Positions 50,247 to 60,737 of a stretch of DNA of 64,000 bases are shown one piece after another. The translations under genes were made by a program, and so were the position numbers. The stretch's first letter is position 1; every line of letters begins with the position of its first letter. Under the pieces are notes generated by a model. That model did not search any database, was not told the DNA's origin, and saw nothing but the letters and a program-made list of their open reading frames with translations. The stretch is from Mytilus californianus (taxonomy: Eukaryota; Mollusca; Bivalvia; Mytilida; Mytilidae): the NCBI RefSeq assembly GCF_021869535.1, contig NW_026262668.1:63208058-63272057 (forward strand), in the 5' to 3' direction.

Positions 50247-51127
50247 CTCCCTCCAAAAAAAATATGGTTCTTTCAGAAAAATGGTTCCATTTTTTATATA
50301 TTTGTGCCATCTTTAGTAAAATTTTTCAATTAAGGTATTGTAACTCATTTGGGGATTTATTGCTAAAGAAAAATCTCAAGTGACGAATACTTATGGCCTC
50401 ACATTGTGTCTTGCAAAAAATGGGTCAACTGATTTTCTTTGTCTATATTTTTGTTTAAAGGGTCTATGAATCGGTATGTTACTGTACATTCAGCAAACTC
50501 AACTCACATGTAGTTTCCTATTTCTCTACTTTCACTTTCCTATCGCCATTCGGAACTTACTATACTTTTTCAATCAGATTAAAAATACGAACAGAACTTC
50601 CTGTTTACATGTTTCCAGGCGGCAGGCATTTCAACATGTTGAATATATATATATTCTGGTATTTATGTAACTTGTCATAAAATTGATACTAAAAGTACAC
50701 ATAAATCATGCTTTTTAGTTTGAAGGTTAATAATTTCAGCAGTGATACATCAATTGTATAGGTTCACCACAATTAAGGTCAAGTTTGTTTACCCTTTAAT
50801 CATGTTAATATTTTTTTTCAATTTTTTTATGATATTCGTTTAAACAATAAATAAATCTTGATATGCAAAAAAAAACTTGAAGAAATTTATATAAGAAATA
50901 AAAAAAGTTAGTTCCATTTTCCAACCATCACAACATTGTCAGGACAGAGCCAATGTCAGTCATGTAAAGTTTTTTTTACCCTTAATATATTTTTTTCCAA
51001 TATTTTTTCTGATATTTATAAAATGAGTATTATGCTCTTCAACTTGCTTGGTTTAAATTTTTAAGTCAATGCCTACTCATAATAAAAAAGAAATTTAGCC
51101 ATATTGGTCAGAACATTAGTCAGAGCA

Positions 51128-51540
51128 AATAGATATAAGAAGATGTGGTATGAATGCTAATGAGACAACTCTCCATCCAAGTCACAATATGTAAAAGTAA
51201 ACCATTATAGATCAAAGTACGGGCCTTCAACACAGAGCCTTGGCTCACACTGAACAGCAAGCTATAAAGTGCCCAAAAAATTACTAATGTTAAACCATTC
51301 AAACAGGAAAACCAACGGTCTAATCTATATAAAAAAACGAGAAACACTTATGAACCACATCAACAAACGACATCAGGTTCCAGACTTAGGACAGGTGCAA
51401 ACAAATGCAGTGGGTTTAAACGTTTTAATAGGCGCCAACCTTCACCCTACCTGAAACAATAGTGTAACATCACAACATAGAAGACACACTATAAAATATC
51501 AATTGAAATGGCTTAACTCAATCAAAAGACATATTAACAA
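51128..51540 (-). repeat. SINE-like mussel repeat, long inverted copy
   Basis: The plus strand reads 'agaagatgtggtatgaatgc', 'gagacaactctccatccaag', 'aaccattatagatcaaagta', 'gagccttggctcacact' and 'agcaagctataaagtgccc', which is the reverse complement of 11937-12112. It then continues into the part shared with 14660-15160. Confidence 0.85.
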
Positions 51541-52411
51541 AAACAAGTGAACATACACTGAACGAATAAATTTGATCTATCTGACACAATGTAAATACAA
51601 AATTAATAAAACAAGGGGGTTAGATGTTTAACAATATCAGAAAGACAACCATAACCTTGGACAAAATGCCACCAAATAAAATAACGTACACAGGTAAATA
51701 AAAATAATTTTGTTGTAAGGTATACATGGAGTACGGAAATATTTTTTACAAAATAAATAATTTTGTTGTTCCTAGTACGAAGTTGACATTGGTCAGGTCA
51801 AGTTTTTAACTCTTGAAATTATTTTGTAAAATATTTTTTCTTGTATTTATTAAATAAATGTTGCCATTTTGCATGATTCCAAATTTGAAGTCAATCATTC
51901 AAATAATAAAAAAGTATTTAGCATTTTCATATCCGTCAGGACATTATTAGTGTTAACCTCATCTGACAAGGAATTGAAAAATATGGCTGTGTTATCACCA
52001 CAAAATTTACTCTAAGTACAGACATACATTAAAACCTGAAAAATTAAGGCATGACAGAAACTAGATAAATAAATTTTAAATGCATTTTATGTTTCAGAAA
52101 ATGAAACTTACATGTACCTTGATTTTGAGATTCCTTTTTTTCATTTGTAATAGTTGGAAAATTTTTTAATCTCCTGGTGTAAAAATTGTAGTGAATTGTA
52201 TTGATTCAAATGGACAATACTAGAGGGATAGTATATATATGCAAAAAAATAGGTGGTTTCAAATGTGTAACTGAGTGGACCGTATTCAGAAATTGATGTG
52301 TTTGTTAATTTACCAACTCCTTGTATCATGTGTATGGGCTAAAAAAAAATGAATATCAAAATTCCCAAAACTAATAAATTTCTGAAACGCACAATGCACA
52401 AAACTTTTATT

Positions 52412-52812
52412 AGTCCCCTACTGACGAAGTCGAAGGGGACTTTAGGTTTGCACTCTGTCCGTCTATCTGTCCATCCGTCAGTCCAGCAAATCAGTTTTCC
52501 ACACTTTTTTTCTTCATGCTTGAAAATATTGATTTGATTTTTAATGTCTTATTTAATCATGACAAGATACAGGTTAAGTTCAAATTTTGTTCCGGTCTGA
52601 TGATTTTGTGCAGAGTTATGGTCCTTTGACTTAGAAAAATCACTAAAATAATCAGTTTTCCGCACTTTTTTTGTCATGCTTAAAGATATTGACTTGATAT
52701 TTGTTATATAGTTTACACCATGACAAGTTATAGATCAAGTTATAATTTTGTTCCAATGCAATGAACTTTTTACCGGTAGGGGACTATGTATTGCCATGCA
52801 ATGCTCACAGAA
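52412..52812 (+). mobile_element. Hairpin-ended element with two ~161-bp tandem units
   Basis: The left hairpin is 'agtcccct...aggggact' (52412-52441), followed by 'tctgtccgtctatctgtcc'. Two units carry 'tcagttttcc' at 52491 and 52652, an interval of 161 bases. The right end is 'taggggactatgtattgcc' followed by 'atgcaatgctcac'. The layout equals that of 18554-19300, although the unit sequence is unrelated by eye. Confidence 0.75.
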
Positions 52813-54470
52813 TGCTTGTTTATCTAGGTCTAGCCGTACATAAACCTTAAAACTATTCCAGGTGCACAGGGTTTTTTTCTGCTCCAAGTACATTTTGTGG
52901 TGTTAGTCAGTTAATGACTTTGACATTAAAAGTCTACTCTGTCATTGATGCAATACCATGGCAATTCTGAGTTTGACTTATTATTTTCATGAGACATGTA
53001 AAGCTGTCATCAAATTTTGCCAAAAGAGTCTAACCTCTTTAATATTAATGAATTTACATATTTTAATATAAGAAACCTTTTCAACTTTAGCTACGATGTG
53101 GTAGATTCAGGTGGGGGTGCTGTGGGCATAAAGGAAGTTCACCCTCCTTTGATTGAAAAATATATATAATTTTTTAGTATAAAATTGTCCAAAAGTTTTT
53201 TTTATTCAGTTTTTGGGAATTACGCCTCCCCTTTCAAAAGCCTGGATCTGGCCCTAAACATGTAACTCACTTAAGGAAACCAATTCTCAGATGATGCACA
53301 CTGTATATCCATTTATTATCAGTATGTATATGGTCAGCAGAAAAATATTGCTTGATTTGAATTGATAATATGTAATGGTTATTAATGTTTATTTAAGTGA
53401 TAAATGAACTGGTCATTTAGGTCATTTGTGATAAATTATTGATAAATATAAATTTATAAATATAACCTTTATTTGAACCTGATAAATATTCTGAATGTTT
53501 GACTTATTGGTAAGATTATTATTACTTTTCAATTTTGATTGATACACTATGCCAGCAATTGCATATATACAATATGGAACCTCTATCTGTAAATTACCAT
53601 CACCTTTATTAGAAATTAATTTTGTTTAGAAGACAGATATAATTTTATACTTAAAATTTAAATTGTTTTTTGGTATTCTTTATTATTTTCTTCTTACAGG
53701 TAATTATAAAAGTCCAAATTGTATGTAAATATATATAACAAAGCCCTATATTGGAATTGGATGTAAAAATGTGTTCAGATCAGGCTACTGACTAATTTTA
53801 AATTCAAGATCATCTCTTCATGCTCTTGTATCAATCTGGTTATTTTTGTGGTTCAGAATAAAATGAGGGCGTTTTCATGGTTTTTTTCTAGAATCCATAC
53901 GCTATTCCAGATTTGCCTGGTAGTAGTTGTTTCATTAAATTGTTATTCCCAGTAGAGTTCAGTTGTAACCTATGCATGGACATTTCCACCAGCAGGCTTG
54001 TCTCCTAATCAGCACCTGAACAGGAATCCCTTTACAGAAATTTCTATATAAAGTTTGAAAACTTTTAGTCTTCATGTACTTTCATTGGAGAAGAAATTTA
54101 ATGATTCAAGTCATAATAAAGAGTTGTCTCTGATTGTATTGTCTTTAGAAAATTTTGAAACAAGAATAAAAATGTATAAGTGACCTTTCCTAAATTCCTT
54201 CTAAGTTTGGTTTAGGTGGCCCACTATTTTCCAATTGGATGATCATGAGGATAATATGAAAATAAGGAAAAACAGATACAAAGTATTTAGGGTCTTGTGG
54301 TGGTAGCCATTTTATAACCTAAACTCATTATATTCATGTATATAATATATATACATTGTAATAATTTTACTGTCATTTTTTTTTATGTGTACCAGTAATT
54401 TGTTTTCTTCATACTTATTATATGTGTGTAGATATTTCTATATTTATCAATTTTATATTGTCTTTTTCAG

Positions 54471-57400
54471 ATAAGATGATATTGCATTTGTAATTTCAAA
54501 GTTATCCAGTACTATTATAAGCTATCCAATGTTATGTCAAAAGTTGGTCCATCGGGAGGGAAAAAAGTTGGTTCATCAGAAGGGAAACCAAGACGTAGCA
54601 ATGCCTGGGTTAGACTACGTAAACATTTTAACAGAAAAGGAGTGGTTGAGGTTGATATGGACCATCATAGATACAAAATGCTCAACATGCTCAGGAAAGG
54701 CATACAAGATCTTATGCTAAACCATAAAGAACTTGGACCTAAGGTACAGCTTTTTATATGTAAATGTATACACCAACAACAACAAAAATAAGTAATCGTT
54801 GTACCTTTATATGTTTAAGATGTTACAGTAAAAAACCCTTAAGCATACATCTTAAATATCTTAAATCTATTTTCAACTTTATAAAGCATAACAATTTGAA
54901 ATCATTTAGAATAAAACATGTTATTTTACTATGCTCTAATACTGTAAATTTGCAAATTATTGCATGCATTTATTATTGTGATTTTTAAAAAATGAACAAA
55001 AATGTGAGATTAATTATTGCGATTTCATGAAAATCTCCATACAGATATATGTATCAGATATTAGAATGGGAGTTCCTATTATTGCGAAACTTACCCAATC
55101 CCATTATACGCATTAAAAACCGTGCAATAAATTCTGAATTTACAGTACTTTGATTGGTTATTTGGTTTTAAAATTTATCACAGTCTGTGCTCAGCATATT
55201 ACTCTGTGTCCACACTTCCTTTTAATATACATCTTGTTTTACATTCCCTTGACTTCATGCTGTATTTGTGTTTATGATGCCACACCCAAGGTACCCATTT
55301 GATAGGGACTTTTTTGTTTAAAAAAATGTTTCACAAGAGTTGGAATATTGATCTTGACAGTGATCACTATGAAAAAGATTTGTACAAGAGGATAAGAATT
55401 TTATAATATAATTTACTTTGAGTCTGTCTGTTTCTCTGGATCTGATCTCATTTTCTAAGCACACCAGTCACATGAAAATTTATACATGTATGTCAGAAAG
55501 TTAGACATACCTGTAGTTGGAATCAACAACAGCAGGGTGAAGGGTAAAGCAGTCAGATGTCAAAGTTGAAATCTGTTTAATTTAGTGGTTAATTCACCTT
55601 TAAGAATGGAGTCATTGAATTGTTATGTGACAATACTTTTTCAGCCTCACTAAGTGGCCTGGGCATATAGTGTTACCAAATTCCCTTTTTTTGTAATCCA
55701 ATAGTTATCTCGACTTATTTTCAGTATATATATATATATTTATCTGCATTATTGTACATTAGATTGTTTGTTTTTTTTTTTATTAAAACTTAAAGATTGA
55801 ATTTGTATTTCTTTCCAGTTGAATTATGTCCCTTGGTCTCACTTAAAATTTTACTTATCTCAATTTTTGTCTCGCCTTACAATCTGACTGCTTGCAGCAT
55901 AAACTATTTGAATAAAGATTTATATTTAAATTCAGAAGCTAGAAGACCTGGATGCTTCATACCTTGTAACTAAGTTTCCTCAAACGTCCTCATTTTCATG
56001 GTTCAGTTACTGCTTTAAATTACAGGTTTTTTGAAAAGTGAAATACTCCCTTATTATGAGTAAAAGGGTAATAATATTTGGTATATGGGTTCTTTGCAAT
56101 GTCTACATGTACGTCAGGTTGGGTTCACATGACCTCGACCTCATTCCATGGATCAGTTATCAAGGTTAAAGTTATGTGATCAACTCTGAGGGGGAGGGTT
56201 GAGATCTCAAAAAACATTTTTGCGCCTGTCCCAAGTCAGGAGCCTCTGGCCTTTGTTAGTCTTGTGTCATTTTTAATTTTAGTTTCTTGTGTATAATTTG
56301 GAGTTTAGTATGACGTCCATTATCACTGAACTAGTATACATATTTGTTTAGGGGCCAGCTGAAGGACGCCTCCGGGTGCGGGAGTTTCTCGCTACATTGA
56401 AGACCCATTGGTGGCCTTCGGCTGTTGTCTGCTCTATGGTCGGATTGTTGTCTCTTTGACACATTCCCCATTTCCATTCTCAATTTTATCTGTATACGTA
56501 TCTCATATACTATAAGCAGCAGGTCAACTATATGTGGTGTATAGATGATTGTAAGGTGTACATGGACAATTTTTAGTTTTTGTGGTATGGTCTATTTCTC
56601 GCTTAATACAACTAATAGGTCAAGTATATTTGGTGTATGGAATAATTGTAAGGTGTACATGTCTGTCTGGCAGGTTTCATATGATCTTGACCTTATTTTC
56701 ATGGTTCATTGGTCAATGATAGATTTTTGTGGTTATGTCAGTTTATCAGTTACTATAAGCAATAGGTCAACTATAGTTGGTGTATGGAATGATTGTAAGG
56801 TGTACATATTTGTCTCGCCGGTTTCATATGACCTTCACCCCATTTTCATGGTTATGTCATGTAACCAGTTACTATAAGCAATAGGTAAACAATATTTGGT
56901 GTATGGACTGATTGTAAGGTGTACATGTCTGTCTGGCAGGGTTTCTATTACCTTGACCTCATTTTTATGGTTCATTAATAATGTTAAGTTTAAGTGATAC
57001 TTGTAGTAAAACTTTCATATTACAGTCTTTCAACCTAAATTCAATCATAAGTAAAGCAGGCGAGACATTTCAGCGTGTGCACTCTTGTTTTTGTAATGCT
57101 GGCTGATCTTGAACTTCCTTTTTTGTATATCAGTGACTTATAGATATAGAATAAATTTCCTTTTTGCTCCTGTTGATCATTTTATAGAATTATGGCCTTA
57201 ATCATGTTAATGGAGTGGCTTAAACTAAGAAAAATATCATGAACATGTACTTGTCTGGACATTTTCTTACCATGCTGGTCAGTTTGGAAGTGATTTTTTG
57301 ATACATTAGTGTATTCTAATCAAATACATTTCCTTTAACTGACTTACTTTATCCTATCCTTAAGAACACCAGTAACACCCTTATATACAAATACTGTTTC

Positions 57401-59145
57401 TTTAAATTCATATTGAGTATGTCAGTTATGGCTTCGCCAACTCTATCAAATATGTTCCAATTAGTACACATGAGATGATTTTGAGGATTTCATGGGTATA
57501 GATGAACCCCAAAAAGTCCCATTTCCTATCAGTTTGTATGTGTCAAAACCATCAAGTCAAGTATTCATAAAACTACATTTCATCCTAAATACACAAAAAT
57601 TTAAACCAGGATAAAAAAATGTGTTCACAGTATTATTAGTTTTATTTTTTTATTTTTTCTTAGCTTTTCTTATTTTTTGCTGAAATGAATGAAATAGTTT
57701 CTTTTTATATTGTAGAGAGAACTTGCACAAGAAGATTACCATCATTTATTCATTAAAGAATTGGAAACAAAAAGTGGAAGGGTTTGTATGTTAGAATAAA
57801 ATAAAAGATATATTCCTGTGATCTGACTTTGTGTAAAAAGGAACTAATGCACACCATTGTTTACTCTTTTGAAATAACCACAAGCATGTTATTGAAAAAC
57901 AAGCACAGGGTGCGGGATTTTCTCGCTGTGTTGAAGACCCATTGGTGGCCTTCAGCTGTTTTCTGCTCTATGGTCGGGTTGTTGTCTCTTTGACACATTC
58001 CCCATTTCCATTCTCCATTAAGAATTGTGTAACTCATTTTTCTTTCCAAGGAAACAATGATTTCTACACAGATATATAAGGAAGGTTATGTATATAGATA
58101 ACAGTACACTTCCCATCAAGCTTTTACAAAATAAACAGTAATAGAAACACTAGTGATTTCCTCTGTATGAAGAAGTCATACTTTCTTTATATTTGCTTCT
58201 GTTGCTAAGCTCTGTATCAGTGTTTAAACTAGTGATGCAGGAGCAACAAAATCAACTTCTTATGATAACCATAACAAAATCAATAGTTTGTTTTTGTTGG
58301 TAACCATACTGATGAAAAGTTATTTCCAAACAACAATCATTATAAAAAGTCATTCAGTTATTTGAAATATACATTTAAATGCATATTGTCTTGTTTTCAT
58401 TACTTATGAAGATAGTTGCATTAGAAGCTTGCTACACAGTTATTTTTAAAATGCTTTGATGCATATTGTTCTAAAAAACTAGAAAAATCTTGTATATGTA
58501 TGCAAAATCTAACGATCTTTCAATACACTACTTTTTCTACATAGTCCTTAGCAAATGCAGTTTCTTGAAATCAACCAGTTTTCCACATGTAAGTTTTTGA
58601 ACATTTTCACAGGACCTTTCAATATAAAAATATTGTCTTAGTGGGAATATAACAATTTGAAAGTTATATTTGTTCAGGTTTTTAAAAAAAGGGGAATAAC
58701 TTAAGAAAATTTTAAATCGTTTAAAGATTTAACAATTTTAATTTCCATCTATTCCATTATTAAGAATAGGTCATCTCAATTTTGGACATGTATGTGCAGT
58801 TTTTTTTTATTAATTGATTGATTGCTGGTTGCTAAACATTCAGTCTTGTTCACATTAAATTTTTGTATCGGAATATCATGTTAACTTTAGTTTCAAATAA
58901 CATAGACAGTTAGATAATTTGAAGCAATAGCTGAGGTTTTATTACAATAATTGATATTTGTATTGTATAAAACCATCTTTATTTTAGAAATTTACATTTA
59001 CAAGTCACTCAAGTGCTGTATTTGCCTCTCTACGTCAGGCAGTCAGTGTAACAGAAGATCATTACCTCAATGCAATAGCACCACATGATTTACCTTACAT
59101 GGAATTTATGAGTAATTCTCGTAGTGGACAGGACTTTTATCTCAG
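54471..59145 (+). CDS. Phosphoinositide-kinase-family protein, PIP5KL1-like (first three coding exons; continues right)
   Basis: Coding exons are 54534-54743, 57716-57781 and 58988-59145 (144 complete codons, ending in phase 2). The first exon probably begins at 54471 after a 'tctttttcag' acceptor. An in-frame TGA at 54477 fixes ATG 54534 as the first usable start, and a five-codon upstream frame (54476-54493) precedes it. Residues 1-70 are basic and unremarkable. Residues 93-144, with 'FTFTSHSSAVFASLRQAV', 'TEDHYLNAI' and 'FMSNSRSGQDFYL', resemble the N-lobe of PIP kinases before the glycine-rich loop, closest in my memory to PIP5KL1, a PIP5K relative thought to act as a scaffold or weak kinase. 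Catalytic residues lie outside the window, so activity cannot be judged. A type I PIP5K is the alternative. The third intron carries a LINE in antisense. Confidence 0.75.
55869..57066 (+). mobile_element. Hairpin/inverted-end tandem element split by another repeat
   Basis: The ends are inverted, 'gtctcgcc' at 55869 and 'ggcgagac' at 57059, and the right end continues 'atttcagcgtgtgcactctt'. Core units are marked by 'ggtgtat' at 56536, 56632, 56779 and 56898 and by repeated 'attgtaaggtgtacatg'. The core is interrupted at about 56180-56500 by a mussel repeat. It lies in the first coding intron of the PIP5KL1-like gene. There is no coding content; a 110-codon open frame here is unit sequence. 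Confidence 0.65.
56185..56485 (+). repeat. Dispersed 'gaagacccattggtggcctt' mussel repeat, copy 1
   Basis: It reads 'cctgtcccaagtcaggagcc', 'ctggcctttgttagtcttg', 'gccagctgaaggacgcctcc', 'gggtgcgggagtttctcgc', 'gaagacccattggtggcctt', 'ctgctctatggtcgg', 'ttgttgtctctttgacac' and 'attccccatttccattctc'. The second half recurs at 57905-58020, and a degraded minus-strand piece is near 46075-46140. Confidence 0.85.
57905..58020 (+). repeat. Dispersed 'gaagacccattggtggcctt' mussel repeat, copy 2
   Basis: It starts at 'gggtgcgggattttctcgct' and ends at 'ccccatttccattctc', matching the 3' half of the copy at 56185-56485 with a few changes. It is about 125 bases downstream of exon 2 of the PIP5KL1-like gene. 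It is probably truncated at its 5' end on insertion, as retroposons often are. Confidence 0.8.
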
Positions 59146-59422
59146 GTGTGTATAATGAAGTCAGTGGTAACACACTTGAACAGGTTTATTCATATATGTG
59201 TAACAAAGAGGCTGCTGGCTTCCTTGTTACGGGGTCATAATTTTATACGTAAAATCATTAGAAAAACGTTGAGGTCAGCTAGAGATGCTGAAGACGTAAA
59301 CTTAGCTCTGGCACTGAACTAATACCAAACTCACAGTAAGATTTTCTTAATTTAATTCCAAACCAAAATCACATACAATGGTAAATGTCTATATAATATG
59401 ACTCCTACAGTAATAATACAAT

Positions 59423-59424
<2 letters not shown>

Positions 59425-59464
<40 letters not shown>

Positions 59465-59478
59465 CTTTTTTTCTTTTT
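59425..59478 (-). repeat. Poly(A) tail of the LINE (T-run on the plus strand)
   Basis: A nearly pure run of about 50 T on the plus strand marks the 3' end of the minus-strand LINE. The length and near-purity of the tail agree with recent retrotransposition. Confidence 0.85.
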
Positions 59479-59876
59479 AAATGAGCACTCAGACTGAAGG
59501 GTTTAGAAATTAATTTTAACACAATAATCACAATATGACTTAAGTTATAATTACAAAAGTAATAATTAGTATAGAATATTAATAATTAAGAGTTGTTATA
59601 GAGTGTTGAACATATATGCAAAGAAAGAAGCTGGGTTTGGGCTTAACTTATTACCGGATTTCCAGAGAGTTACCATTAGCTATGTTTTAACCAAATAATT
59701 AGAAATAATGTATTCAAAATATTATTAGGATACAGGCCTCAACCTTCCTTCTCATGTTGGTGGAAGAGGTATATGTGGCCAAATTATGTCATCATTGTGC
59801 TCCGAACATTAAGAGTATTTTATTGAAAAAATATAACATATACACACAAATTATAATAAATAAGTATCGTACTTCA

Positions 59877-60737
59877 CTAAATTAAATTATTTTTATCTAA
59901 GAATATATCTCTATTTCTATGAAATGTAGTGTTAAGAGTATGAATTAAACCACCGGAATTGATAATATAACTAATTTGATAAACTGAATAAACATATGCA
60001 TATATTGATGGGAAAAGTTCCCATGGTATCTTAAATAACAAACAGTTTAATTCATTTAAAACAAAAGTTTCATCATTTATTTCTATTCTAATGAAGTCAT
60101 TTATATATTTTCGAAATAGTCTTAATTTGTTACAATGTAGCAGTAAATGCTTTAAGGTTTCATTTTCCGAGTTACAGAAATAGCATTTCGGAGAAACGTT
60201 ACTATAATTTCTTCTTTTTTTATTATCTTTAGTAGGAAGAGCATTATGCACAACTCTATAAATAAAATCTTGCTGGTAATTGCTTGTGATATTTCTAATA
60301 TTACACCATATATTTGTGAAATCGACATAGCTGTACTTTATTTCAATTTTATGTTTATGATTATCTATTTCGAGAATTTTCTTATAAATATTTTTGGGGT
60401 TGAAACTTTGTAGGTCAATTTTATTCTTATAATTCATTAAGAGAACTTTTAATTTTGTGTAAACTCTTGGCAAGATCATCGTGTGTTGGTAATTATTATT
60501 TCCTAATTCTGAATTAATTTCCCTTAATGTATAACCTAAGTAATATATCATAAAGCATGTCCAAACAGATTTATTTCCTTGTAAGAAAATTGTTACTCTT
60601 TGAAGAAGCATGGCATCTATTTTCAGATTTATATTTGGTATTTGTTGTCCACCTCTATTATACATTTGTGATAAAGACTTTCTATTTATATATTCCGAAT
60701 TACGCCTTCCCCAAAATAAAGTATAAATATATCTATT
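59877..60737 (-). pseudogene. LINE ORF2 C-terminal part, cut off from the RT part by a frameshift
   Basis: This frame continues ORF2 after the RT domain. It is open from 60737, where 'YIYTLFWG' and 'YNRGGQQIPN' resemble the region after RT in L1/Tx1-type elements; the first ATG is at 60665. A zinc-knuckle-like C-x2-C-x8-H-x4-C lies at residues 161-178 counted from that ATG. The upstream frame stops at TAA 60739-60737, and this frame is in the -1 register at the same point. I see no classical slippery heptamer, so a one-base mutation is more likely than programmed frameshifting. The protein would assist target-primed reverse transcription if intact. Confidence 0.7.

Larger units (their letters stand above)
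47397..54470. other. Divergent intergenic region between HENMT1 and the PIP5KL1-like gene
   Basis: I see no coding exon in this 7 kb. It should hold the promoters of both genes and at least one 5' non-coding exon of the plus-strand gene. It contains a fragment of the 'agggactttcc' repeat (47865-47960), a hairpin (48622-48712), an inverted-end element (49237-50246), a SINE-like copy (51128-51540) and a hairpin-ended tandem element (52412-52812). No TATA box or CpG-rich stretch stands out. Confidence 0.5.

Noticed and set aside
56545-56877. 110-codon plus-strand open frame
   Set aside because: It is built of tandem units of the 55869-57066 element.
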